64,000 nt of DNA from Symsagittifera roscoffensis (Eukaryota > Xenacoelomorpha > Acoela > Convolutidae): NCBI RefSeq assembly GCF_963678635.1, contig NC_087068.1, forward strand, positions 20,192,914 to 20,256,913, written 5' to 3'. Made by a program: the position numbers and the translations under genes. Below are positions 43,170-55,728 of the stretch, one piece after another; within the stretch, counting starts at the first letter, position 1, and every line of letters starts with the position of its first letter. The notes below the pieces were generated by a model. That model saw only the letters and a list, made by a program, of their open reading frames with translations. It was not told the origin of the DNA and did no database searches.

Positions 43170-43805
43170 GCTAGATTGCCTGTTGATCCGGAAAGAAAAA
43201 CGGTTTTTAGCCAGATTGTTGAGAAGATATCTGGTGTTCAGACATTGTTCTTGGCTAGGAAGCAAACTTACCGAGACGAGTAAACACATCTCAAAGCCCT
43301 CGTAAACCGAGCCTATTGAGTTTATATACATATTCAGGATTTTATTGTTCCAACTTTTGAAGAAAGCTGAATGCTTTTGCTTGGGAAAAATTTTTTATTC
43401 CGTCAATGTTTGGCAATCGAAAAAAAAACTTCAACTTCAATTTTAAAAAAAGATATTGCTTTCACATCTAAATGATTTTTGCTAATTCTGGCAGTTTTAA
43501 AATTTCCAATTTGCCAGCGCTATGCTCTAATGTATGCTGGCTTTGAAGATTTTATTGATAATGCTTGAAATGCAAGGCGAACTTTTTATGCGTGGCGAAA
43601 TATCCCGAACAACAAATTTGCTCCAAATTGAATTGCGGCTAGCTAAAAAAAAACATTAATTTCGTTTAATTCAATTTTTCACACTTGATCTTTGATATTG
43701 TCCTAAACATATAGTTTTCAAATTTTTTGTTTCCCAAAAACTATTTTCGATATGGATGAAGGGGCATTCAGAATATTCAGAATTTTGCCCTGCTATTCGA
43801 GCGAT
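43170..43805. other. Intergenic DNA, nothing recognised
   Basis: No supported gene. This is unique flank to the right of the gypsy insertion. Confidence 0.4.
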
Positions 43806-43988
43806 CTAGTTTGTATATATTCCCATATATGCTGCCATGTATGCTCCCATGTAAATCGTAAACTTTCGGCTTACATCTACAACGCCCCCAAGTAGTTTCC
43901 ACACATTCTCTAGTGGGAATAAAAACTGTGACTTTGGAGGCCACTGCAAAGTGTGGATGAACTTTCTAGCCTTGTAGCAGTAAACCAA
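43806..43988 (-). pseudogene. Tc1-like transposase fragment
   Basis: The minus-strand frame contains LQWPPKS, then PLENVWKLL, which matches the Tc1 transposase end of the DDE domain (WPP-SPDLNP-IEN-W). The SPDLNP part is altered to QFLFP and the frame has no intact upstream catalytic region, so this is a decayed fragment. No terminal inverted repeats were located. Confidence 0.55.
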
Positions 43989-44180
43989 GTGGAAAGATTC
44001 GATAGCTTTTTTGTACTTCCAGCTTCTATCAATTATCCGTAAGCAGTTCTATGGAAAATTTTAGCGCCATGTCTAGTGTTTTGACTATTTTGGAAGAAAA
44101 CAAGTCTCCTCGCTTGTATGTCGGAGCGAGGCACTGATCATTTCGACTGCTTTGTAGGGCCAATTAAAAAGTTTTTGGTT

Positions 44181-44318
44181 AAACGCAATCTTTTATGTCA
44201 CCTAGGAAAAAGGGGGATAAAATGAAGAAAATTAAAAAAAAAAATTTCTCATTTTGTCAAATATTCATTTTCTTCATTTTATCCCCCTATTTCCTAGGTG
44301 ACATAAAAGATTGCGTTT
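44181..44318. repeat. Hairpin, ~50-bp arms
   Basis: The left arm begins AAACGCAATCTTTTATGTCA at 44181. The right arm ends with the complement TGACATAAAAGATTGCGTTT at 44318. The loop is about 35-40 AT-rich bases. The arms include CACCTAGGAAA and GGGGGATAAAATGAAGAAAA. Confidence 0.8.
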
Positions 44319-44618
44319 AGCGTCTCTTTTAATTGTAAAAGAATCAAATTGCTAGTCTCAATTCATTTTGAATTGCAAAACTTTGCAGCCTACGCTCGTG
44401 TTTTAAGCAAGCATTTCATCACTTGCTAAATATCCCAAACTTGACCAACTAGCAATTTTTCAACGCCTGTAATTGTGCGAATAACAATCTCAGGCGGTAT
44501 ATTTTTTTGAGTTTTAGCTCAAGACAGCAATATCTCTCAGATGGTATAAAGATTTTGTCAAAAATGCTTAGTTGAAAATTCAAAATTTGACTGAAAAAAA
44601 AACTATGCCAAGCAGAAA

Positions 44619-45460
44619 TATTCCGCATTTTCTTCAAAAGTCGGAATAATGACAGAATATGTGATCGGGTAGTTTCGATTTCTCTCGAAAAATTTGGACA
44701 GGCAACTTTTGATGGAAGTTTTTTATTATTCAAAAAGCATTGTTGTCCTTAGCTCAAAACTCAAACGGTTTTTCACCTACAAGTGTTAACAACGCGTAAA
44801 CAGAGAAATAATTCGTTCTAAAAGTCGTTCCAAATTGGAATGAGGCATGTTTTATGATCTATTTTATGATTTGCTATATGCAAAATATCGCACCCAGACA
44901 ATTTGACACAAGACAATTCAGCCGTTATGAAGTTCAGACAATTGAGCCAAAGCTATTCGGCCAACTCAGTCAGAGACAATTCAGCCAATAATAGTGACCG
45001 CCACAGTCGCGTCAATGTGTCGCGAGCTTGCCAACAGAGGGTAGAACTCTATACAAAATTAAGGGCCGGTTATCACCGCGAAGTGACCTTTAACCGAGCA
45101 CTAACTCCAGTTTCGACTTTTTTCTTCCCAATCTAGCATTTTGAAATATTGGCTGAGTTCTCTCTGGCTGAAATGTCTGTATACTTTTGGCTGAATTGTA
45201 TGAATTTCAACTTGGCCGAGTTGTACGAATTTCAAATTGGGTGTAATGTTTCTAGGCGAATGGTCTGTGCGTCGAAACTTATATCACTGTTTTCTTTACA
45301 AATCTTGCGGAGAATGATTTTCATAAAACTTCAAACTTTTTTGAAGCTTTATTGTTTTTAAAATTTTCATCAATTATTTTAATTCAAACAACTCCAAAGA
45401 AAATAAAATGCAGTCGGAACATTCAAAGCTGTGTCCTGATGCGAGCAGTTTTGTTAATCT
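44619..45460. repeat. Dispersed repeat, copy 2
   Basis: Matches 35630-36560 throughout, including the GCCAAAGCTATTCGGCCAAC segment and the GGCTGAATTGT-type motifs, but lacks an internal segment of about 90 bp. Its right part forms the left arm of the foldback at 45288-46042. Confidence 0.6.
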
Positions 45461-46301
45461 AATCTTATGAGCAGCTTCGATTTCTTAGGCCAATTATTCT
45501 TGAACCTGATTCCGACCACATCCAGCCTCCAGCCGTATTTTTCAAGGCTGCCGCAATGAATTAATTTGATAAAAACTGGTACGAGTCGTGTTGCAATTTT
45601 TCTTAATTACTTCAAGAATGAGTCAAAAACTGGATACCAGCGTCTTATATAATGCTTTTGCAGTTTGTTTCCATTTCTCAATTAGATGAGGAAAATAACA
45701 CGACAATATATTCTTGAAGTAATTAAGAAAAATTGCAACACGACTCGTACCAGTTTTCATCAAATTAATTCATTGCGGCAGCCTTGAAAAATAAGGCTGG
45801 AGGCTGGATGTGGTCGGAATCAGGTTCAAGAATAATTGGCCTAAGATATCGAAGCTGCTCATAAGATTAGATTAACAAAACTGCTCGCATCAGGACACAG
45901 CTTTGAATGTTCCGACTGCATTTTAATTTCTTTGTAGTTGTTTAAATTAAATTAATTGATGAAACTTTGGAAAAACAATAAAGCTTCAAAAAAGTTTGAA
46001 GTTTTATGAAAATCATTCTCCGCAAGATTTGTAAAGAAAACATAATCTAATCTTATGAGCAGCTTCGATTTCTTAGGCCAATTATTCTTGAACCTGATTC
46101 CGACCACATCCAGCCTCCAGTCTTATTTTTCAAGGCTGCCGCAATGAATTAATTTGATAAAAACTGGTACGAGTCGTGTTGCAATTTTTCTTAATTACTT
46201 CAAGAATGAGTCAAAAACTGGATGCCAGCGTCTTATATAATGCTTTTGCAGTTTGTTTCCATTTCTCAATTAGATGAGGAAAATAACACGACAATATATT
46301 C
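45288..46301. repeat. Large foldback with a third, direct copy
   Basis: The left arm 45288-45619 and right arm 45710-46042 (each about 332 nt) are near-perfect inverted copies around a 90-nt loop. Directly after the right arm, 46043-46301 repeats 45455-45712 in direct orientation, covering part of the left arm plus the whole loop. The order is arm, loop, inverted arm, direct arm-loop. No coding capacity was seen. Confidence 0.85.
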
Positions 46302-48344
46302 TCCAAAGAATTTGATTCCTGATTATTTCCAATTAAGGCCCTAAAATTGAAGTTACGAAAACTTAGAGAGCAGAGTGTGAAACAATTTTAAGGCTTTAGA
46401 GTTGGTGGTCGTTTTCTAATCAACACATTAGTTTTTGCTAGTCTAACGATAGTGAAGCTTTGAAAAAAAAAGGTAATAGCTGACGTTTAGAAGAAAAGTT
46501 TGACAGTTAAATCAAAGGGCTGATTTATTGCTATGTAATTGAATTCTGCTGCTTGCAAGAGATGCCTTAAGCTTTTAAGAATTCTTTCGTTTAATTAGGG
46601 AGGTCGAAAATGGTTTAAAAAACGGAAAGTCAGCAACTGAAAATGTTGTTTTGCTGTTATATTCGCTTATAGCTAGAAACATACTTGATGACTAAGAAAA
46701 AAACAGAGTAAAAAAAGAGATTGTTAATTTGTGCGTGTTCGGATTAATATTATGTTTTTTTTTGTTTTTGTCGAATTTTTTTGGAACAAAATAAAAAAAA
46801 TTTTAGGATCAAAGCAGTAAGCTTAGTTCAAACAAGGGCAACCTTAATTTTGCGGGCGGGGAAATAATATTGTGGGACACTTTTTCTGATTTTGTCCGCC
46901 TGCAATTTTTTGTAAAATTAAATTTATGTACACAGTGATATGTTAATTAAAAGACTAGATGCAATGCTAGTTGTCCAATTTAAAGCTCAACTCGTCATCC
47001 TGGCTAAGAAACTGCCAAAGATTTATGCTTGTGGTGGGTTTTGTTTTATTCAGTCAAAATTCGACAATCAAAATAACAGTTTTAACAGAAAAATTACACC
47101 CGACTAAATATCGACTCCTAAAAATATCGACTAGCTCAAATTTTGAAAAATATATTTCACTTTCGATTATTTTAAGTGAAGTTCTGCTGGTTAGAAAGTT
47201 ACAAGTTTGTCCATGCTTCCTGGACTAATTTATTTGTGCACCAATGACTTTATTAATGATGCTGAAAGCGTAGCAGGATTAATTAATTTGTGGCGAGTTA
47301 TCTTGCTTCACAAAAACTATCCAAATTGAATTAAGGCAAGCTAATCGCTCGCAAGAATTTTGTGATATTCAAATATTCATTTTTGATGTTTGGTTTTTGT
47401 CCAAAATTTAGGATTTTTTAGTATTTTTGTCAACAACTACTCAATGTCAATTACGGGGCAGTTGCAACACTCAGAGCTTCGCCCTGATATAGAAATGGTC
47501 TGTTTATATGAATGGTTGACGAACAAAATCCATCAAGTTGGTGGCGAAGGAATTGGTAAAATATCTTCACCATTCACAACCCATTCTTTCACACGAGAGC
47601 TAAACAAGTATTTCTACTAAAAGTTAGACCAAAAAGTCTAAAACTGAGGGTAGCTCTCGTACAAAGAAAGGCACAAAAAAACTCGCAGTTGTAAGCCTTT
47701 TTATCTAACCTATGCTCATTTTGAGTGAAAAACAAAAATTATATTTCCGGGAGTCGAACGAAACAAATCCAATCAATTTTTGCGCGAAACACGTGAAGTA
47801 AATAAATAAGAAACCTGAAAAAATTTATTGATCAAATCCAGAAAACAGACACAAGGTAAGTGGACTCCAGAAAAAAACGCTCCAAGCTTCACATAAATTA
47901 TTAAGATGTCGTGCAGATGTGTTGTTTATTTCGGATGTTTGCACTGCCAGAGGTTGGCACTATAGCACTCACTCGAATAAATGTCAAGTTCCTTGGCTCT
48001 AAATTTTTAACTGTCCAGGAACATTTTTTTCTGTATATCAAGGAACAATTTTTTTATGTATATGTTTTTGTGGGTTACACACCATGAAACTGGAATTAAT
48101 AGTTCAGATAGTTCAGGCTCATGCATATTTTTGGCCGGTTTGTTAAGATCATATTGTTTTGCTGTTTCATCACTTCCAAAACTGGCATGCCTCTTCCTCG
48201 AACGTGAAAAATTCTTTTGAGAACTCAGTTTTATTTAATTGAAGAATAAACATTATATAAAAAACAAAATTGAGTAATCCTACGTTTACACTCTTAAAAA
48301 CACTTAGTTAATTGAATGATTCGGATTTTGACAAAAGAGCCAAA
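46302..48344. other. Intergenic DNA, nothing recognised
   Basis: AT-rich. Small frames at 46971-47228 and 47390-47620 lack motifs or context. The stretch includes the 3' flank of the minus-strand gene that ends at 48345; no AATAAA was chosen with confidence. Confidence 0.4.
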
Positions 48345-51300
48345 TCAAAATGAGTCATCATTTTCGTCATCGAGTATTTGGTCACCCATTTGCTGTGCCT
48401 CAATCTCTTCACGCTCCTTGTCGTAGATCTCCTTGATCACGCCTATGGACTGAAAAAGAAACAATAATTTTTTTTAAGGAAAACTCTCAAACAACTAATC
48501 AGTTGCTTAAAGTGTGGACGAAATACATCATTAACTTAACATATGCATGCATCATTAAGTAAACAAGGATAGCTTAAAATATATCAAAAAATGAGTTAAA
48601 GCACTTCTTACCCATACGTAGAAAGCAGCAGCGCCCGAAGATATATTTCTGACTTGGTTTGTGGAGTACTCTTTGAGGATGCTGTTGGCTTTCTCCGCCG
48701 TCTCTTTGGACACCGAGGCAATGTTGAAGGTGTTGATTCTTCTTTTTACAGAGTCCCGACCTAGTTTGCCAATGTGGACTAGGCAGTCAATCCATTTCTA
48801 GAAAAGAACAGGAAAAGTGGCGATTGAGGCCCGGGTTGAGGTGCTCACTGTATCTTTTGACCGCCTCGACCGAAAAACGGTATGTTTCGACCATGTTCGA
48901 CCGAAAAATCTGTGCTCGACCGTGCTTGACCCAAGCACGATATGTTTCGACCGTGTTCGACGGAAAAGAACGAGCTCAGCCGTGCTTGACCCATTAAAAA
49001 GGCACGTTTAAGAAAATTAACTTAAAAAGGCACTGGAATAAAACACAAGAGAAGATGTAATCCGGCACAAAAAAAACAATCCAAATTGACCTGAGGCAAG
49101 CTATTGGACTTTAAAAAATTATAATTGTTTTTCCATTGATCTTGTGGGGCAGTCCGAACGGTCCTTAAAAATTTGAAAAGCTTGCTTTCATTTGTGCACT
49201 TGGACTTATTTATGCGCGCACTTAAAAATTTTTTTACGATGTTTGAAATGTGAAGCTAGTTGAAATATTTAAGAGCTGCGTAATATTCCGCAATCAACAT
49301 TATCCTAAAATGCAATCGGGCAAGTTTTGAGTCTTTTTACTTATTCCGCCCAAATTTCTTTATTTAATGATTTGGTGTTTCTCAATGTATGAAAGCAAAA
49401 AAACAAGTACACTGTTCGCTGTGATTGGTTTGCTTAATGCAATTGCAATCACATTAGCCGATTTCAAACAAGACCGAATTTTGAGCAGATATAAATGTAG
49501 TCAATTTTTCCTGGAACTTTTTTTGTTTTCTGGTGTGTCGTTTTTCCGTTTTTTTTACTAGTCTGCATAAAATTTTGCACCTTAATGCGAAACAAACTTG
49601 AATAGTTGACTAAGCATTCTATAGTTTTGTCTAAATCGGCTTAGTTACGAGTCGACTTATAATTGTGAAGAAAACATTTTGATATGGTGCTGAAATTTGC
49701 TGGATAATTCTCGCCAATCAGATTGAAGCAAAGTAGTTACAGTTCAAGATGTTGAAATATTGATTTTTGGGCGGAATAAGTAAAAAGACCCCAAGTTTTT
49801 TTAGCTCCTGATTAAACCCAGCAATTCCTTAAAAAGCTCATTTTAATTTAAAAACTTAGTATTTGATAATGAGCGGAATAACAAGCAAAATTCGAAATTT
49901 ATAGCTTTATCAAATTTTTTCCGCCATATGTTTGAGACAACTGAGCTGAAGTCGGAAATTTCGTCAAGACGAACTTGTTTATCAGTATTTTGATACATAA
50001 TATTCCGTATTATGAATAAAATGAGAGAAATTCATGCTCGATGACTTCCATTTTTAGACCAAACCCAAGTCGAACCTTCAAAATAAATGTTTCTGACAAA
50101 TTCATTCATATTTTCTAGCACTCTGAAAATTTTGATACCCAGTGTTGAAATTAAAATCAATTTTTATCACTTGCACCAATGATAAGTTAGCGCGGTTTAA
50201 AAATACTAGTTTTTTTATTATGTTTGCTTTGCCTCCAGTTTTTATGTGTATGAAATTCACATCATTTTAATTGGCGTTCGAAATTAATTGAAGGGAAGCA
50301 AGTTCATGTTTATTCCAATAACACCTGCTTGCTTGACGACAATTGTTCAAATACGAACTCTAATTAGTTGCAAAACTTGATTTTCCAGGTAATTATTATA
50401 TTATCAGTTCAAAAAAAATAGAAGCGATTCAAAAGAATAGACGTGAGATTTTTTCTCTGATAGGAGATGTCCCGTTCTTTTTAATATACTTTACACTTTT
50501 GTTACAACTTTCGCAGACTTTGGAAATTATTTGAAAAATATCAAAATCTTGAGCTCTAATTTAAAAAGATATTTTACCTGTAAAATTTTTCTGCAAAACA
50601 AAATTATAGAGACTTGGAGATTGCCAATTTGGTCAATTTGTGATGACTACTGCGGCATTTATTTTTTGCTATTAACCGAGGAAAGTAGTTATATCCGGCT
50701 TAAAGATTTCAATAGAGGCCGATTTAGTTTGGTCTCATGTTTACAGTACTAGACGGTAAATGTATAACGTTGTACTTAACATCATTAAGCATCACTTTTC
50801 AATCTTTTTTTTATTTCATCAATTTTTTAAATCAAAAACTACTTCATTGATGTAAAAAGTCTTGGTTCCAACACCAGCAGTTTTGTTTCTCAAATATAGA
50901 ATGCCAAAAGAGGTGTAATGAAGACGACCGTGACTAAATTGACAAATACTGCAGAGTATGCTATGTTTGTCAAAAGGCCATCATCAATTCAATAAAATAC
51001 GCCAACTCTAACCTCAGTGGCCTTGAGGGGCGTGCCCAATAAGAGTAGGGTTGCCTTGAATATCTGGTGGACTTCTTGGGGTGGGTTGGAGTAGCCTTTG
51101 ATCTCAGCTATTGTCTTCTGGTCCAGTTTCATGATCGCATGTCGCAGCTTCTCTATGTGGCGCAACGACTCCAAGATCCTGAACGAGTCAATAATAAATG
51201 TAGGGTTCAGATATGTATGCAGAGTTACATACCAAACCTCTTGACAAAAGTCTTAAAAAAGTATCAGATCAACGAAGACTTACGGTTGCATATACCGAAC

Positions 51301-54300
51301 TAGTAAGAATTAAATTGTTTTCCTTTTTTCTCTTCAGAGTTTTTGAACCATACTTTTATTTCAAATTAAACTTTTATTAAGAACAGTTTTGGTGGTTTGT
51401 TTGTCATTTTGCAAACATGAATTATATCATTCTGATCCAAAATTGAGTATCTTTTGTAACTCTGAAGTAAATAATGATCACGCGAAACTTAAGTATAACA
51501 ACTTTGCAGTGTCCTAACGACAAAAGTTTAATGTTTAAAAGGGTAAAAACATTTACTGACCTTACCTGCCGGGAAGGCCCAAAAAAATAAGAATTGAAAT
51601 TGATATTTTATAACTGATGCGGTTAGATACAATTCTTACATAGAGTCATAGAGTAGATAATCATAATTGTTGCAATATAGTGATAAGTTCTGACCTCTCG
51701 GCCCTTGCGGTTTCCAACTCCAACTTGTACTGCATGTCTCTGCTAGACCGCTTCACCGCCTCCAGTGCCTTCTGCAATTTCGGCACAGTCCTCACCTCAA
51801 TTGCCTTCAGAAGATCTGAAAACAGAACAACAGAGAAACAATTCACTTGATGTGAACAAAGAAAGGATGATGTATGTCCTACCAAATTAGCAAACTTTTT
51901 TAAAGAGTGATAATGAACTCATAAAAGACTTCAAACAAAATTTTTTCAGATGCTTTGAATGAAATCGTTCTCCATAATTTGAGAACTTCAAAGCAATTTC
52001 TTAAAAAACAGAGTAGCAACTAGCACAGAATAATCCAACCAATGTTATTAATGCAAAAAAAAATCAAAAATTGAAAAATTTCTTTTTGCTCTAAATTTTT
52101 CTGCCGTTTTCTTGCCTGAATAAGAATTGAAATTAAGCTCCCATTTAGATAGCTGGAGCCTAAGTACGGTTTTTAAACCCGGTTAAAAACAACTCAGAAG
52201 TGATAATTTATTACATTTTATCCGCCTTGCTGAAAGCTGGTTTAAAACGGAATAACTCGGTGCAGTTCTTTGCGACGCCGAGGCAATTTTTGAATTTATT
52301 AAGACTCGCAATCCTGGAAGTATTTTGAGGCAGCTGATTTTGCGTGAAAAAAAACCTCCTAAACCATTGTCTCTTCGCAAAAAAAATACTGCGTAAGGAG
52401 AATGGTTCTGAGCATACCTGATCTGAGCTGGAAGTACTGCAGTAGTTCCTGTCCCTCCAAGTAGTCCCCATCTATGTCCGGGATCTCGTTCTCCTCAAAC
52501 AGCCTCAGTGCTTTCACCAACTCCCCCTTGTTCCTCTGCTTGATCGCAGCCCTCAGCTGAGTCCGGATTCGGTCCCTCTTCTTCTCTGCGAATCAATCAG
52601 AAACAAGTTAATAAACATGCTGTTCTTCTTCAATGTAAGAACATTTCAATAAACTTTTCAACTTTTTAGCCTCAGCAAATTTTCTACTCCATAAATTGAA
52701 CAAACTACTACTTAGATTTGAAAAAAGAATACGGTGGGGAAAATGGGATATTTTGAAATAACTTGAACGGTAGAAAAAATGAGTTTTTCTCACGAAAAAA
52801 TCGATACTTTTGTTTAAAAATGTCTGCTTCTTTTTTGAAAAAAAAAATTTTAGTGTCGAGAGAACTGGAGAAAGTTGACTTGAACATGTTCTGTATTTTT
52901 ACCTATACTTTTTGTGAGCTCAACTGAACCTTGCAAAAATTTTACTTGAATTTGATTCACTCAAAAATAGCAATGCACAAAAAATTAGTAATTTCTTCTC
53001 AAAACCGACTCGGACTGGAGGATGTCAACTTGGTTCTTTGATTCATGACTTACCATCGGCCTTTTCTCTGGCCAGTCGGAGGTCAGTCTCCGCCTTTTGT
53101 CTGGCTCTCTCATCCGCACTCATCCTGTTGCTCTGTTCCACCAGCTCCAGCAGTTGCGCCTCCGCCCTCGCCTCAGCCTCAGCAGCACACTAAGAAATAA
53201 AAGTTAAATAAAGAAAAACCAAACAACAATAAAAACAAAACGTAGCCAACAGGCATTTGGAAGAGAGCCAATGAACGCAAGTAAACAAAAAAAGACTTGT
53301 TTTTGAAAAAATCCCAAAATTCGATTTTCAAAGAAAAAAATAGATGCCCTTACAGCTCTTTGAATTTGTAGAACATTTTATGGCTGGTTTTTTTTATGAT
53401 AAAGTTAAACAAATTCGAACTGAACTTAAAAAGAAATCAGAGTCAAGCCGCGAAAAATAAACATAAGCCTGAACAAATTTTAAGATTTTTCCTGAAAAAA
53501 AAATCATTGCGATCTATAATATAAGAATCTGAACTCCGTTCATCGACTCTTGTTAAAAAATAAAATAATAAACACAATAACGGAACGGTAAAACAAATTT
53601 AAAAACATATATATTATCTTTATAAAAGTTAAATAGCGTGCCGAGGAGGGGGGGGGGGGGTTCGACACTTTTTTTTTCAGTTTTGGTGGCCAAATTTTTC
53701 CACAGGGTCCCCTTTTTGGTATAGTTATACCAATTCATTTATAGCTGGCAAACTTTAAAAAAACTCTTTGGTCATTTTTTTAAAAAGTGCTCAAAACGTC
53801 ATTTTTAGTCTGTTTTTCAAAAATTTGCAAAATGAGGTCTTAACGCGAACTTAGATAGCTCGGAAAATCAAATTGGTCGACCGAAAAAAAAGGTCAACAA
53901 AACTTTCAATTTTTTTTTTGAAAAACCGCCCCCCTTCTAGAAAAATTTCAGGGCTCGCCACTGCAAACTTCATATTTTGGTTTCTATTTTTTGGTCATTA
54001 TTTTTAGTCGTTGAAACAATTAACAAAAGAAACTATAGCATAGATTTTTATTCGTCGCAAAAATTGCGATAGTTTCCAAAATAATTATGATTGACTTCAA
54101 AAATTTCCAAAATATTTATATAGAAAATGGTTTTTCTAAGGATTCGATAATCATATTTCCTCCCACAAAATAAGTAAGCCAAGAATTTACAAAGAGCGGT
54201 GGATCTAAAAATTTTGGTACGGGTAGGGTCAATTTAGAAAAAAAAATCAAGAATTTTCTATCGAACTTTTTTAGTCAACCAAATACATAGTTTAATGCAA

Positions 54301-55399
54301 AAAGACTCAAATTAGAAAGTTTTTGCCATCTAAACCCATCTGTATTGCTAAGATCTACCGCTATCCAATATTATCTAAAAATCATTTATATTCTGAGCTA
54401 TATATATAAATGCTATATATGAGCTATATGTTCTATGATTAAGGGCAATTGAGACGTGATTCCTTCATTTCATTGATCAGTATTAAAAAAGCTATTGTTG
54501 CTTGAGATGCTTGAGAAAACGATCTTATAACTAAGAATGATTGGGTAGTTAGAATAATACTTTACCTTTTTCTTTGGCTTATCTTCAAAAAGGAAGCAAC
54601 ATAAGAGCTTCATAACGCAAAAATCTTTCAAGTCATCAGCAATTTCCAAGTAAAATTGTGAAGCAAACAAAAATTGAACGGTTTTAACAAAAAAATTGAT
54701 TTGGTTGGACGTGTATTCGGACGTTAGCCAAAAAAATATATTACTGTAACTAAGGAAATAAATTTTTTTTTGGCGCACGTTAAAGTCTATTTATTTATAC
54801 ATTTCAAATAAAATCATGCGCGGCTTTAAATGGTGAAAATAATTTTTATAGAACAGTTTTTTTGAAACAAGAAGCGACCCATGAAGCCAGTTATTTTTTT
54901 TGTTATATCAATTAAATAGTATTTAATTTTTTAAATCAATTCATGATGCAACTATTGATCCAGCGACGCACGCAGGGTTTTTGACCGGCGAACACTAGAA
55001 AAACCATCAGTGGTTCTTCCGAGTATTGCTCTTAACCGCTACAAGAAACCTAATCAAGCTATAGATATTTACTAACACGTATCTTTTCTGCCTTGTTTAT
55101 CTGATTGAACAAATTGAACAATTTTTGTTTATCCTGGTATTCTTTTTTGAGGAACGCAACCTCCTTGCTTGACCCATTATACTCTCGAATACAGCTACAA
55201 AACTCACCTTTTGAGCCTGGTTGATTTCTTGCAACTCCTGTTTCAGTCGCTCCTCCCTCTCATCCCTCCTTCTGATCAACTCCACCTCTTTGTCCTTCAA
55301 CTGCTTCTCATACTCGTCCGACCTGTTCTCCGACATGTCCTCTACTGATTGGCTGGACGGGTTTTGAAGCAGGCGAATTGTTCCTTCCTTGCTCAGCAC
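48345..55399 (-). CDS. Coiled-coil protein with dynein-stalk-like C-terminus (5' end not found)
   Basis: Seven exons on the minus strand: 55399-55208, 53189-53054, 52585-52418, 51815-51695, 51178-51013, 48797-48612, 48449-48345. Every junction is GT-AG and the codon phases agree; together they give 1,074 nt (357 residues plus TGA). The first exon found opens with GTG after an acceptor AG, so an upstream exon with the ATG is missing. Residues 1-165 are a highly charged coiled coil. The C-terminal ~150 residues (EIKGYSNPPQEV, TLLLLG, then a helical strand ending FYVW) follow the pattern of the dynein heavy-chain stalk and microtubule-binding region. No AAA motor domain is present. The role is probably cytoskeletal or axonemal, by inference only. 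Intron 48798-51012 is 2.2 kb. Confidence 0.75.
48857..48993. repeat. Short tandem repeat rich in TTCGACCG, ~60-bp unit
   Basis: About two and a half imperfect copies of a ~60-bp unit containing TATGTTTCGACCGTGTTCGA and CCGTGCTTGACCC. It lies in the large intron of the minus-strand coiled-coil gene. The smaller frame read through it is a by-product of the repeat. Confidence 0.6.
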
Positions 55400-55462
55400 C
55401 TAATTGATAAACCTTCGTCAAACACGCCGCCTTAAGACACAGACACTTGTAACTTATTGTAA

Positions 55463-55728
55463 CTCATTATGGCTAAGTTTCGTTTTAAAAAAGGGAAATC
55501 AGAGCTATGAGAAGACATGCAATTAAAAAGATTTCTTATCCATAAAGATTTCTTATCCATGGCTAAACTAAAAAAATATTGAACGGTTATTGGGATCCAA
55601 TAACCATTCAATATTTTTTAGTTTAGCCATGGATAAGAAATCTTGTTAATTGCGTGTCTTCTCATAGCTCTGATTTCCCTTTTTAAAACAAAACTTAGCC
55701 ATAATAAGTCAAAAATGCTCAAACGATG
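55463..55728. repeat. Foldback centred on GGATCC
   Basis: Arms of ~125 nt (outer part ATTATGGCTAAG on the left, CTTAGCCATAATAAG on the right) meet at GGATCC (55593-55598). The left arm contains a 21-nt internal duplication of GATTTCTTATCCAT. The right arm is the beginning of the repeat that recurs at 63290. Confidence 0.8.

Noticed and set aside
53645..53662. Long G-run as a quadruplex or regulatory site
   Set aside because: A single homopolymer in an intron of the minus-strand gene, with no further G-tracts arranged around it.
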